A DNA stretch of 40,350 bases from a virus. Positions 22,698-29,656 of the stretch are shown here, piece by piece. Position 1 is the first letter of the stretch; every line of letters begins with the position of its first letter. The position numbers were made by a program, and so were the translations under genes. The notes under the pieces are model-generated. The model was not told where the DNA came from and made no database searches. It saw only the letters and a program-made list of their open reading frames with translations. The stretch lies in the IMG/VR virus record IMGVR_UViG_3300036829_000176, positions 1 to 40,350 of that record; one strand, given 5' to 3'.

Positions 22698-23193
22698 GCC
22701 ATGGCTGCGTACGGTGGCGAACGGCATGTGTCGGAAATTCCCAGAACGGGCTGAAGACTTGGCACAAGAAGGCTGGGTAGCCATGTGGCGCTCAATCGGG
22801 AATTTCCCAGGGGACACACCAGATGATGCTTGGCTCAAAGCTTGTGCCGTCAAGCGAATGTACAGCCAGATACGGGATTGGACGGCGCAGTGTCGCGATG
22901 TCCGGATCACCGACCTAGCCGGGGCGCCGGGCATGCGCGCGGTAGGCGATAAAGTAGACATCTGGGACGCGCTGCGAGTTGACCTCGGAGAGGTAGAGAT
23001 GGCCTACCATCAAGGCGAGATCTCGGCAGCCCTCGCAGCTTTGCCACCTAAACAACGGCTGTATGTGTGGCTCAAGTACTGGAAGGGGTACACAGATACC
23101 GAGATGGTAGCCGTATTCGGTTACCGCCCCAGGAACCTCGGAGACTCGGCAAACAAGAAACTAGCTAAACAACTCGCCCACCTAGGAGCTTAG
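22657..23193 (+). CDS. Sigma-70-family sigma factor-like protein, 178 aa
   Basis: Region 2 is visible at the N-terminus (FRPWLRTVANGMCRKFPERA, then DLAQEGWVAMWRSIGNFPGD). Region 4 is ISAALAALPPKQRLYVWLKY with WKGYTDTEMVAVFG and a recognition helix ending RNLGDSANKKLAK. No regions 1.1 or 3, as in ECF-type or phage sigma factors. It could redirect host RNA polymerase to element promoters, including late ones outside the window. SD-like AAGGAGG precedes the ATG at 22657. Confidence 0.85.
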   Translation: MNKQSEKQLLLKFRPWLRTVANGMCRKFPERAEDLAQEGWVAMWRSIGNFPGDTPDDAWLKACAVKRMYSQIRDWTAQCRDVRITDLAGAPGMRAVGDKVDIWDALRVDLGEVEMAYHQGEISAALAALPPKQRLYVWLKYWKGYTDTEMVAVFGYRPRNLGDSANKKLAKQLAHLGA

Positions 23194-23195
23194 AA

Positions 23196-23414
23196 ATGAT
23201 TGAAGAAGCGACACCCGATAGCCCTCCCGCAGTACCTGAGAAGCACTATTGCTTTAACTGTCGCGGTGAGCGCACCGTGCGAACTAGGCCGGTCGGCCCT
23301 TTCGACTTCCACCAGTGCACGAGCTGTGGCCTCTGGATTCGGTGCCCAAAATGCATGCACATCCGAGCAGTTGTAGATCACCAGTGCCCCAAGAAGAAAG
23401 AAAACAAGGCATGA
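23196..23414 (+). CDS. Zinc-ribbon protein, 72 aa
   Basis: Cysteine pairs HYCFNCRG, QCTSCGLW and RCPKCMH, then HQCPKKKENK, indicating one or two zinc sites. It starts 2 nt after the sigma factor stop and overlaps MazG by 4 nt (ATGA). It might assist the sigma factor, but this is inferred only from position. Confidence 0.7.
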   Translation: MIEEATPDSPPAVPEKHYCFNCRGERTVRTRPVGPFDFHQCTSCGLWIRCPKCMHIRAVVDHQCPKKKENKA

Positions 23415-23944
23415 AGACCAGAGCAGAGATGCTCCAAGAATGGAGCGATGCGTCCGGCGGAGATAACCTGTCGTTGGAAGCTTGGGCTGATCTCCGTAAG
23501 AGCCTGCTCAATGAGGAGTGCAGAGAGCTGTGCGACGCTATCGATCATTTCGTAGCCACAGGCGACCCAAAACCAATGGCGAAAGAGTCGGCCGATGTAG
23601 AATATGTGGTCATCGGTGCGGCGCAGCGGCCTGGGATTGATCTGGAGGTTGCTTTTAAGGAGGTGCACAGCTCGAATATGAGTAAGTTCGGACCAAACGG
23701 AGAAGTGTATGAGCGTGCGGACGGCAAGATACTCAAAGGGCCGAACTACCGAGAGGCCGACATGACCGCGGCTGTATCTGGCAGCGAAGATCTCCTAGGG
23801 AAGACAGAGACGGTGCTCGATTGGATAGAAGGTGCACTGCGCTCGATACCGCCGGTCACCAGGGCAGTTCTTATTGTCTTCCTCGCTTGTGCTCTTAGTG
23901 CGCTGGCCATAAATTCAGGCTATCTACTTGCAGGTGGGCGGTAG
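23411..23944 (+). CDS. MazG-like NTP pyrophosphatase with C-terminal membrane anchor, 177 aa
   Basis: ATG at 23411 overlaps the previous stop. Residues 1-120 form the all-alpha pyrophosphohydrolase core: LLNEECRELCDAI supplies the ExxE metal ligands, MAKESADVEYVVIGAA the ExxD ligands, and NMSKFGPNGEVYERADGKIL the conserved C-terminal loop. Unusually, residues about 148-172 are a strong membrane helix (AVLIVFLACALSALAINSGY) after a helical linker. Phage MazG proteins are normally soluble and hydrolyse dNTPs or (p)ppGpp-like nucleotides. The membrane anchor would restrict activity to the inner face of the membrane. It is the last gene of the rightward operon. Confidence 0.85.
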   Translation: MKTRAEMLQEWSDASGGDNLSLEAWADLRKSLLNEECRELCDAIDHFVATGDPKPMAKESADVEYVVIGAAQRPGIDLEVAFKEVHSSNMSKFGPNGEVYERADGKILKGPNYREADMTAAVSGSEDLLGKTETVLDWIEGALRSIPPVTRAVLIVFLACALSALAINSGYLLAGGR

Positions 23945-24250
23945 TCACGGCAAGGCCTCCTCGGTCTCAGCTAGGCGATCGAGCACGCGCAACGCTTCCC
24001 CGATATGGTCGCCGTTCTTGCCACAGGCCTGGGCCAGCCTGGCAGCATCCTTCTCAGAGCCACAGACCAGCACGACGAACGGCCGTGCTGCTAGGTCGGT
24101 AATGGCCGCTACCACCTCGGCCGCGCGCTTGAGCATCTCGTCTGTGGGAGGTATCCCGTTCAGCGGATCCAGCCGCCAAGCCATCGCCTCGGCCAGCGCC
24201 TGTGTTGCAATGTCAGCAATCTCAACATGATACTTGGGTTCATCCATCAT
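23945..24250 (-). CDS. Hypothetical helical protein, 101 aa
   Basis: Not recognised. Predominantly alpha-helical (EIADIATQALAEAMAWRLDP, then ALRVLDRLAETEEALP) with one hydrophobic strand ARPFVVLVCGSE near residue 57. The ATG at 24250 overlaps the stop of the 30-aa membrane gene as ATGA. It converges with MazG, touching its stop; no terminator is seen between them. Confidence 0.65.
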   Translation of the reverse strand: MMDEPKYHVEIADIATQALAEAMAWRLDPLNGIPPTDEMLKRAAEVVAAITDLAARPFVVLVCGSEKDAARLAQACGKNGDHIGEALRVLDRLAETEEALP

Positions 24251-24339
24251 ATTCCAATCGCGAGAGTGGTAAAGGTCAGAATCAAGATAGCTACGATGAA
24301 CACACCTACACCGATTTTGAATAGCTTATAAACTGTCAC
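24247..24339 (-). CDS. Single-helix membrane mini-protein, 30 aa
   Basis: GTG at 24339 overlaps the regulator stop (GTGA) and its stop overlaps the next start (ATGA); GGAGGGG lies just before it. The product is MTVYKLFKIGVGVF followed by a hydrophobic run to the end, one transmembrane helix. Double coupling makes a real gene likely. Confidence 0.6.
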   Translation of the reverse strand: MTVYKLFKIGVGVFIVAILILTFTTLAIGI

Positions 24340-24929
24340 ATCCCCTCCGGTATTAGTAGCGCATCGGCGTGCAGCACCCTCGCGATAGCGATAGTGAGTC
24401 TTTCTAACGTGCTATGAGAAACCACCCAAAAAACGGGCAGATTGCGTAAAGTGTCTCTGGTTGACCAGCGGGTTTTAGTCTCTCGTTCGAGCCGAGTCAC
24501 TACCCGTTCACCTCTGGGCACCACAACAAATGAAGTTCTGTGAAAATGGCGCCTCCCTTCGTTTTCTTCACGCCACCGAATGACAACGGCCGTGTCGCTG
24601 TTTGTCGGACCTTTGAACGATTGTTTATCCCAGCTGTCCAGCAGTGCCCCCTGCACACCCCAGAGGCCTTCGTAATCTTCCCAGCGAACGTGCATCACTG
24701 GCGCATGGTGTGTAGACGAATGCTTAGAGCGCGGGTGTGCGCCTTCGCAGATCATTCCATCAGATAGGGTGCCTTGATTTCGTATTATACCTGCCTGAAC
24801 GAGTTTATCCAGTTGGGCATAATAAGATGATCGAGCTATCTCTAGCTTTTTTGCCCGCTCGGTCTCGGTCATATCCATGCACAGCAGATCGATCAGTACC
24901 TGCTGGTCAACCAACGATTGCCGTGCCAC
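24336..24929 (-). CDS. Helix-turn-helix regulator, 197 aa
   Basis: GTG start with GGGAGG upstream. The N-terminal 60 residues look like a winged helix: VDQQVLIDLLCMDMTETERA, KKLEIARSSYYAQLDKLVQA and GIIRN. The C-terminal 130 residues are an unrecognised alpha/beta domain (TAVVIRWREENEGRRHFHRT; TLERLTIAIARVLHADALLI) that may be a ligand or dimerisation domain. The palindrome at 24951-24968 lies 22 bp upstream, in the divergent promoter, so autoregulation is likely. It is the best candidate in the window for a repressor. Confidence 0.75.
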   Translation of the reverse strand: MARQSLVDQQVLIDLLCMDMTETERAKKLEIARSSYYAQLDKLVQAGIIRNQGTLSDGMICEGAHPRSKHSSTHHAPVMHVRWEDYEGLWGVQGALLDSWDKQSFKGPTNSDTAVVIRWREENEGRRHFHRTSFVVVPRGERVVTRLERETKTRWSTRDTLRNLPVFWVVSHSTLERLTIAIARVLHADALLIPEGM

Positions 24930-24950
24930 GATCCTCCCTAGCTCCGTTGG

Positions 24951-24968
24951 AGTTGCATAGTTGCAACT
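24951..24968. promoter_or_regulatory. Palindromic operator AGTTGCA-N4-TGCAACT (copy 2)
   Basis: Perfect 7+4+7 inverted repeat in the 85-bp region between the HTH regulator (leftward) and the gene at 25015 (rightward). Both arms equal those at 1547-1564. A TTGCAA in the right arm could serve as a rightward -35, so a bound dimer would block transcription in at least one direction. Confidence 0.6.
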
Positions 24969-25014
24969 GGTACCCTGACAGCTTACTCAGTGTCCGAGTG
25001 CGAGGGAGGCTAGC

Positions 25015-25197
25015 ATGCCACAGTTTGACCCCCAGACCGCCAGCATCGTTGCAGGCCTTTGCGCAGCTCAGAGATGCCGTCAACGTCCAGATGACCCATA
25101 CCCCAGCGATGTGGACGATGACACCGAGTGTCTCGAATGGCCTGGGCACGAACTATGCGAGATCGATCACCGATCAGCGAACGGGACAACTTGGTAA
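25015..25197 (+). CDS. Hypothetical protein, 60 aa
   Basis: Not recognised. ATG at 25015 with GGGAGG at good spacing. Asp- and Pro-rich in the middle (RPDDPYPSDVDDDTECLEWP) and ends with CEIDHRSANGTTW; three cysteines and a His are present. Its stop overlaps the next start (TAATG). Confidence 0.6.
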   Translation: MPQFDPQTASIVAGLCAAQRCRQRPDDPYPSDVDDDTECLEWPGHELCEIDHRSANGTTW

Positions 25198-25898
25198 TGG
25201 CGAAAACCGCAAAACAGGCCGCACCGCCTCCTCCTACGGGATTCACAGGTGAGGTGCCACGAACCCCGGTAGGCCAACGGGTTAGCGACCACATCCGGAA
25301 GCGTCGGGCTGAACGTCGGGCTAGGCCGAGGGTTCCGCTGGTCGTTGTGCACAACACCCCAGCTGCGCCGAAGCGACGCCGGTCTACCCGCATCAGCCGC
25401 GGATCCGGGCTCTTGGGTTCGGGCTCCCGGCCGACCGCGCGCCGGGCTCGGCGCAGGCCACCGCGCCGGGGCGCGCTGTTTGCCGTTTTCTCAGTTGTCG
25501 TGGCCAGCGTCGTACTCACCGCGGCCGTGGTGGAATTCGCCAGCTGGACTACCGCCACGGTGGTCTTCGGAGCAGCCGAGGGGGTTTCTGCCGGTACCGC
25601 GTGGTTCTTTGGTGACCCCAACCCACCGGCTAAACCGCCTCCTACGCCACGCAAGCCGCGGGCTGCTGGTAATCCCCCACCCAAGAGCGGAGGGAACCGC
25701 TGTGGGGCTCCTACAGAGGACGGCAGTGCCTGCAACAACCCCGTAGCTACCGCCGGAGAGAAGTGCTGGCGCCACCCTGGGGGAGCCCCGGCTAGCGGCA
25801 CCGCCGGTCCTAAGCCCAAGGCTGGCCCGAAGCCCAAGCCCACGGGGCCGAAGAAAACCCGCAAAGCCGCTCCGCCACCTGTAACGCCTACGCCGTGA
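25197..25898 (+). CDS. Basic membrane protein with Cys motif and Pro/Lys tail, 233 aa
   Basis: The start at 25197 overlaps the previous stop (TAATG). Residues 1-95 are strongly basic (RKRRAERRARPRVPLVVVHN and several RR runs). Residues about 93-130 contain one or two membrane helices (GALFAVFSVVVASVVLTAAV). A Pro-rich linker leads to NRCGAPTEDGSACNNPVAT with EKCWRH near residue 192, a short Cys/His motif found in phage proteins (DUF5763-like). The tail is Pro/Lys. A basic cytoplasmic DNA-binding half plus an outer tail is one model; function unknown. Confidence 0.65.
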   Translation: MAKTAKQAAPPPPTGFTGEVPRTPVGQRVSDHIRKRRAERRARPRVPLVVVHNTPAAPKRRRSTRISRGSGLLGSGSRPTARRARRRPPRRGALFAVFSVVVASVVLTAAVVEFASWTTATVVFGAAEGVSAGTAWFFGDPNPPAKPPPTPRKPRAAGNPPPKSGGNRCGAPTEDGSACNNPVATAGEKCWRHPGGAPASGTAGPKPKAGPKPKPTGPKKTRKAAPPPVTPTP

Positions 25899-26101
25899 CG
25901 CGCGATACTAGGGGCATGACCACTCTACTAAAAACCCTCGCCACCTCGGCCGCTGCGGTTGCCGTGCTCGTACTCAGCCCCGCGGTTGCCCCTGCCCTAG
26001 CTTGCGGAGATACCCCCGGCTTCTGTCCGAATCCACCCGACCACACGTCTCAGCCCGCAGCACCCCTCACCTGCCCGGAATGCAATAAGTTTGGTATCTA
26101 A
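25895..26101 (+). CDS. Secreted Cys-containing peptide, 68 aa
   Basis: The GTG at 25895 overlaps the previous stop (GTGA); an ATG at 25916 is an alternative. A Sec signal peptide is clear: TTLLKTLATSAAAVAVLVLS, with a likely ALA|C cleavage site. The mature part is about 31 residues with four cysteines (CGDTPGFCPNPPD; LTCPECNKFGI), enough for two disulfides. It is not a standard lipobox, because the residues before the Cys are ALA. It is the last gene of the rightward unit controlled by the palindrome at 24951 and would act outside the cell. Confidence 0.65.
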   Translation: MTRDTRGMTTLLKTLATSAAAVAVLVLSPAVAPALACGDTPGFCPNPPDHTSQPAAPLTCPECNKFGI

Positions 26102-26103
26102 GT

Positions 26104-26355
26104 TTAACGGTTCGGCGCGGTGCCGAGGTACTTAAACCGAGGCACCTTGCCTCCGGCAGGATGCTCGACGTCTTCCCGAAACTCGGTCAAGCTTCTCACA
26201 TTCACTTGACCAATCTTCGGCTCACTGAGCGACATATAAACCACCATGTCACCCCGGTTATCGTGGTTCTCTGAATCATGTGCCGCGTACAGAACGATGT
26301 AGAGATTTCCTGTGTAGTGTTGGTAAACCGCACCCTGGGTTACTGGCTGTCTCAT
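26104..26355 (-). CDS. DUF1653 protein, 83 aa
   Basis: The start at 26355 overlaps the previous stop as ATGA. The family pattern is present: GAVYQHYTGNLYIVLYAAHD, DMVVYMSLSE, NVRSLTEFREDVE and the closing RFKYLG. DUF1653 proteins are small beta-barrel domains found in bacteria and phages with no established function. Confidence 0.85.
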   Translation of the reverse strand: MRQPVTQGAVYQHYTGNLYIVLYAAHDSENHDNRGDMVVYMSLSEPKIGQVNVRSLTEFREDVEHPAGGKVPRFKYLGTAPNR

Positions 26356-26648
26356 CGCCATGACTCCCGCACAAATACCGCGCCTACCATCGGCAAGGGT
26401 TGTCTTTTACGCCATGATTTACCTGACCTCGGAAATGCAATGATATCTGCCCAGCTCTTATCCTTGGCTACACGTCTTACATACACGATGCAATCCATCC
26501 AGCGCCACACTTGATCAACTTTGACCTCAATTGGTTTCTCCGATTCTTCCGACCAGCCGCAAGCATCGCAGTTCCATGGTTTCGGCCATTTCCACATGTT
26601 CAACTCTAAGTGCCCGTCCGTACACGGGTCTGGGTGTCGCTCGATCAT
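26352..26648 (-). CDS. Hypothetical protein, 98 aa, with Cys pair
   Basis: The start at 26648 overlaps the DUF4031 stop as ATGA. The N-terminal part has PCTDGHLELNMWKWP and WNCDACGW, probably one zinc site. The rest is a beta-rich domain (VDQVWRWMDCIVYVRRVAKD; ADIIAFPRSG). Role unknown. Confidence 0.65.
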   Translation of the reverse strand: MIERHPDPCTDGHLELNMWKWPKPWNCDACGWSEESEKPIEVKVDQVWRWMDCIVYVRRVAKDKSWADIIAFPRSGKSWRKRQPLPMVGAVFVRESWR

Positions 26649-27115
26649 CTCTCCATCTCGCAATCACAAGTAGGATGCTGGCACGTCCAGATCTCGCAGC
26701 TTGGCTGCGGGCCGTACTCTAGGTGATGCTCGTGCTCAGTGATGGGGTGCACGCACGCCGGGCATAGCCGGGCGCTCAGATCGACGGAGCGCGCTTCTCG
26801 GTAGACCTGGGTCTTGGCCATCGTGATTTCAACCAGCTGCCGCCAGGAGATGCCCTGAGCGCCTAGACCAAGGGCCTGCTTGCGCTTGCCTACCGTCACA
26901 TCGTAGTGATCGTGGCCAGGATCCGGCCCGCGGCCGAGGATGTCTTTGCCCTCTTGGAAGTAGGAGCGGTGCAGACCGAGGCGCGCGGCGAACGCGTGCA
27001 GCTCAGCTGTATCGAGCTGGTCTGAGATCAGGTGATACCAACGAGACTCGACATATCTACCTGTGCGTTTATTCCACACGGTTGCTGGAATGCCGACATC
27101 GTCAACGTAAATCAT
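26645..27115 (-). CDS. DUF4031 protein with C-terminal zinc motif, 156 aa
   Basis: The start at 27115 overlaps the previous stop as ATGA. It shows the DUF4031 signature: MIYVDDVGIPATVW, RWYHLISD, TAELHAFAARLGLHRSYFQE, and HYDVTVGKRKQALGLGAQGI. DUF4031 occurs in actinobacteria and their phages; function unknown. The C-terminus adds cysteines and histidines (LCPACVHPITEHEHH; CQHPTCDCEMER), a second, probably zinc-binding, module. Confidence 0.85.
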   Translation of the reverse strand: MIYVDDVGIPATVWNKRTGRYVESRWYHLISDQLDTAELHAFAARLGLHRSYFQEGKDILGRGPDPGHDHYDVTVGKRKQALGLGAQGISWRQLVEITMAKTQVYREARSVDLSARLCPACVHPITEHEHHLEYGPQPSCEIWTCQHPTCDCEMER

Positions 27116-27285
27116 GGCGTTCTCACCCCATAGGGAGCAACCGAGTAATTCCACAGATCAGGATCCGGGTGCATGCCGTGCTGTGGGCAATAAGTAACCC
27201 ACATACCTAAAGTGATAGCTACATCTGGACACCAACAGGGCTGCTCTTCTCGCACCTCGATTGCACCGTCTTGCAACAAATTCAT
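27112..27285 (-). CDS. Hypothetical protein, 57 aa
   Basis: Not recognised. The start at 27285 overlaps the stop of the mini-gene upstream as ATGA, which argues against the longer frame to 27312. Cysteine pair PCWCPD and a later TYCPQHG suggest a zinc site. Coupled to DUF4031. Confidence 0.6.
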   Translation of the reverse strand: MNLLQDGAIEVREEQPCWCPDVAITLGMWVTYCPQHGMHPDPDLWNYSVAPYGVRTP

Positions 27286-27401
27286 GGCTTCTTCTTTCTG
27301 CGATCCATCCATTGAGCTATCTGGAACGCAAGCTCACCGAGGGCAGATACACTAACTACGAGAATGAAGAGCCGGAGCAGGTCTAAGATGATCTCAGTCA
27401 T
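27282..27401 (-). CDS. Single-helix membrane mini-protein, 39 aa
   Basis: ATG at 27401 overlaps the previous stop and its own stop overlaps the next start, both as ATGA. The product MTEIILDLLRLFILVVSVSA continues to a basic end DRRKKKP: one membrane helix with a positively charged inner tail. Confidence 0.6.
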   Translation of the reverse strand: MTEIILDLLRLFILVVSVSALGELAFQIAQWMDRRKKKP

Positions 27402-27625
27402 TTCTGTCCTCGCTCACGCCACAGAATTATGAGAGTAATAGGCCACAACACAGAGGCCCACCACAGCATGGCTATTTCCATAACACCAGTCAGCTTCGGT
27501 AGGCCGTTGCGTTCGAGACTATCTGCGGTGAGCTGCAGTATTTCTTTGGTGGCAGTCTTGGCCATAAGGCGTTCGGCTAAGATGATGCCAATCACCGACC
27601 AGATTATAATACCCCAAAACACCAT
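27398..27625 (-). CDS. Two-helix membrane protein, 75 aa
   Basis: One hydrophobic helix lies at residues 3-17 (FWGIIIWSVIGIILA) and another at about 50-68 (MLWWASVLWPITLIILW), with a charged loop between (KTATKEILQLTADSLERNGL) and a basic end. It resembles a holin in size and layout, but no lysis gene is nearby, so no function is assigned. Confidence 0.65.
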   Translation of the reverse strand: MVFWGIIIWSVIGIILAERLMAKTATKEILQLTADSLERNGLPKLTGVMEIAMLWWASVLWPITLIILWRERGQK

Positions 27626-27627
27626 AG

Positions 27628-27828
27628 CTATCTCTCTTCGTAGGAACGGTGGCGTTCCCGCCAGTGAAGGGCTATGGCGCGGAAGCCCGCAGTCCGGTCA
27701 ATGCGGAAGCCATGGCCTTTGCAGTCTTGGAAGTTGCAATTCCATTCCCAGCCGGTACCTGGCCGAGGATGCACCGACCCAAGAACATGCACAGGCACAC
27801 ACATGAATTGAGCGTCTGGTTTGTTCAT
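27628..27828 (-). CDS. Zinc-finger-like protein, 66 aa
   Basis: The start at 27828 overlaps the previous stop as ATGA. Contains WEWNCNFQDCKGHGFRIDRT and a downstream ALHWRERHRS, a C2H2-like finger layout. It may bind DNA or RNA; no family recognised. Confidence 0.6.
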   Translation of the reverse strand: MNKPDAQFMCVPVHVLGSVHPRPGTGWEWNCNFQDCKGHGFRIDRTAGFRAIALHWRERHRSYEER

Positions 27829-27941
27829 AGCCCTAACCCCAGCATCCACATAGCGACGCAGATAAACATCAACGATCGCACAGGCGTGAGCCACGCCGGT
27901 AACCCTGCTTCGATGCGATAACCGACCTCGGCTAGCGTCAT
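27825..27941 (-). CDS. Single-helix membrane mini-protein, 38 aa
   Basis: ATG at 27941 and the stop both overlap neighbours as ATGA. The N-terminus is MTLAEVGYRIEAGLP and the C-terminal half is a membrane helix (LMFICVAMWMLGLGL). Confidence 0.6.
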   Translation of the reverse strand: MTLAEVGYRIEAGLPAWLTPVRSLMFICVAMWMLGLGL

Positions 27942-28330
27942 GCCCCAACTCCTAACTTAAATGGTGACACAGGAATTTTACGTTTCTGGGCTTCCTCCAT
28001 GCAGTTGCGTGTGCCACCCGAGTTGTTGAGGTTGAAAGCCAGGCACTTGTACACGTCGGGCAGGGCGGCCATCTCGGCATTGCGCCGAAAGCCCGCAGGC
28101 TTGCCGTAGAGGTCCCAGCGCGCCGGGTGTCGCTCTACAGCGCCTCCCCAACTCTCCCAGAGCCACTCACAGATGTAGTCGGCCCCCGGCGTGCCGTCCG
28201 GCCTCGGAGGGCAGTTGCCGGACACCAGCACGGCCGTGCCGTTCGTGACCAGCCACTCGGCCGACAGAGCGAATTGGGGAATAGCCCAGTTGTTCCACCA
28301 CCGTGAGCCGGTAATCAGGAGGCGCCGCAT
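27938..28330 (-). CDS. SLOG-family nucleotide-binding protein (DUF2493/YspA-like), 130 aa
   Basis: The start at 28330 overlaps the previous stop (TGATG). Rossmann-like: LLITGSRWWNN at the N-terminus, AVLVSGNCPP, then GADYICEWLWESWG, ERHPARWDLYGKPAGFRRNA, CLAFNLNNSGGTRNC and KIPVSPF. SLOG proteins bind nucleotides or nucleotide-derived signals and occur in phages and defence systems. Here it stands alone among small unknown genes, so its ligand and role are open. Confidence 0.8.
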   Translation of the reverse strand: MRRLLITGSRWWNNWAIPQFALSAEWLVTNGTAVLVSGNCPPRPDGTPGADYICEWLWESWGGAVERHPARWDLYGKPAGFRRNAEMAALPDVYKCLAFNLNNSGGTRNCMEEAQKRKIPVSPFKLGVGA

Positions 28331-28842
28331 CAAGACCTCAGCGCGGCGAACACCTCGGCATGCTCGCCTTTCCATTGCTGCCACCGCGACGCGGGCTTAA
28401 GACCCGTGGTTTGCTCACGATCGAGCACAGCCAGCAAACTAAGCGGTTCGGCGTCCCATTGCGGCACGAAATCACAGCCGCTTCGCCAGGAAGCTTTCCG
28501 GTAGCCCCAGCCGCCATGAGGGTATTTGATAAGGATCCGGCCGTTGGCGGCTCCGTCAACATCAAACGGCCGGTCAGCCATTTGCTTTATCCAGCCTGGG
28601 TTGTACCAGTAATCTAGATAGGCTTGGTGATAAGAAGCCACAGCACGCAATTCGTCATCAGTCGGCAGTAGGCCGTGCCATAGGTGCGGTTCTCGGCTCA
28701 CGACTACTGCCGTTATGTAGCACCAGCTTGGGTACGGGCAGCCAATCAAGGGGATGCGCAACTCGATAGCCAACTCAGTGCACATAAGGCCGCCAAGCTC
28801 TCGCCTCTTGAATTCGTCCATACTCATCGGCTCGATTCGCAT
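28330..28842 (-). CDS. Hypothetical protein, 170 aa
   Basis: Not recognised. Trp/Tyr-rich, soluble. Segments include SMDEFKRRELGGLMCTELAI at the N-terminus, TDDELRAVASYHQAYLDYWY in the middle and SRWQQWKGEHAEVFAALRS at the end. The single start at 28842 lies 8 nt past the upstream gene. Confidence 0.65.
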   Translation of the reverse strand: MRIEPMSMDEFKRRELGGLMCTELAIELRIPLIGCPYPSWCYITAVVVSREPHLWHGLLPTDDELRAVASYHQAYLDYWYNPGWIKQMADRPFDVDGAANGRILIKYPHGGWGYRKASWRSGCDFVPQWDAEPLSLLAVLDREQTTGLKPASRWQQWKGEHAEVFAALRS

Positions 28843-28850
28843 CTCAACCT

Positions 28851-29210
28851 CTACAGATCGTGGGTTGCGTCGAGAGCTTCGGCGATGTTCAGGAACGTGG
28901 CGCCGGAGTCGTTCATTGTTCCTATGCGCTGCTGCACACTTTCCTCAACAGAATTTACCGGAGTGATTCCTGCCCACTCAGCTACCTCATCAGGCAAGTA
29001 ATGCTTGCTGCCGAGGTAGGTGGAGAAACGATGCCCATCTCGCTCTTCATCTTTCCACTCACCAAGCCCGGACATCTCACACAGGATACCTAGGCAACAA
29101 TACATCCATACTTTTTTGGTACTATCCCATGAACGGAGCTGGCCGCTGCCTTGTGCGAATTCACCAGATCTGAGATTAACTTGCCAAGCTGCTTTGATGT
29201 CTTGCTTCAT
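28851..29210 (-). CDS. Hypothetical phage-type protein, 119 aa
   Basis: Contains LRSWDSTKKVWMYCCLGILC, a pattern I associate with small phage proteins of no known function. Helical segments follow (PDEVAEWAGITPVNSVEESV; TFLNIAEALDATHDL). ATG at 29210 overlaps the previous stop as ATGA. Confidence 0.65.
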   Translation of the reverse strand: MKQDIKAAWQVNLRSGEFAQGSGQLRSWDSTKKVWMYCCLGILCEMSGLGEWKDEERDGHRFSTYLGSKHYLPDEVAEWAGITPVNSVEESVQQRIGTMNDSGATFLNIAEALDATHDL

Positions 29211-29458
29211 GCTCCTGCTCCTTGCTCATTGAGGGGTTTCAGCTGTAGGTGTATCTCTCCACCATGCTGAGCGGTCTTGCAGCGCCAGCGAGCGCCACTT
29301 TCGGACGTGTTGAGAGCTTGGGCCAGCTGAGGCCAGGTGGCTCCTGCCTGCCGGGCTGCCAGCAACGCGCGTTGGTACTCCGTGACAGCCCTAGCCAGCT
29401 CACGCGCCCGTGCGGTCACGGTCGTAAGGTACTGGTCTGAGGTTTGCTTCTCAGCCAT
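29207..29458 (-). CDS. Helix-turn-helix protein, 83 aa
   Basis: A helical N-terminus (TARARELARAVTEYQRALLA) is followed by a clear HTH core, AGATWPQLAQALNTSESGAR, then a basic end of the recognition helix. Probably a small DNA-binding regulator or architectural protein. Confidence 0.65.
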   Translation of the reverse strand: MAEKQTSDQYLTTVTARARELARAVTEYQRALLAARQAGATWPQLAQALNTSESGARWRCKTAQHGGEIHLQLKPLNEQGAGA

Positions 29459-29656
29459 TTAGATCTCGTCATCCTTAGCCAACTTAAGGAAGCCTTCGAT
29501 GGCATCAGCGATTCGAGCAAATTGGGTTTCGAGGGCCAGCAACGCTGCCGCGGTAGCAGCCGAGGGGTTCTCAGCCACAAGATTGAGGTTTGCTATTTCG
29601 ACATGATGGGCGCGCTCAGCTGCGTAATCAGGCCGTCCACGTTTGATAGTTCTCAC
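29459..29656 (-). CDS. Hypothetical helical protein, 65 aa
   Basis: Not recognised. GTG start overlaps the previous stop (GTGA). Basic N-terminus (MRTIKRGRPDYAAERAHHVE) and an Ala/Leu-rich helix (AATAAALLALETQFARIADA). Lies directly before the HTH gene. Confidence 0.6.
   Translation of the reverse strand: MRTIKRGRPDYAAERAHHVEIANLNLVAENPSAATAAALLALETQFARIADAIEGFLKLAKDDEI

Noticed and set aside
27398-27625. Holin
   Set aside because: Size and two-helix layout fit, but no endolysin or other lysis gene is nearby and similar small membrane proteins are scattered through the entire region.
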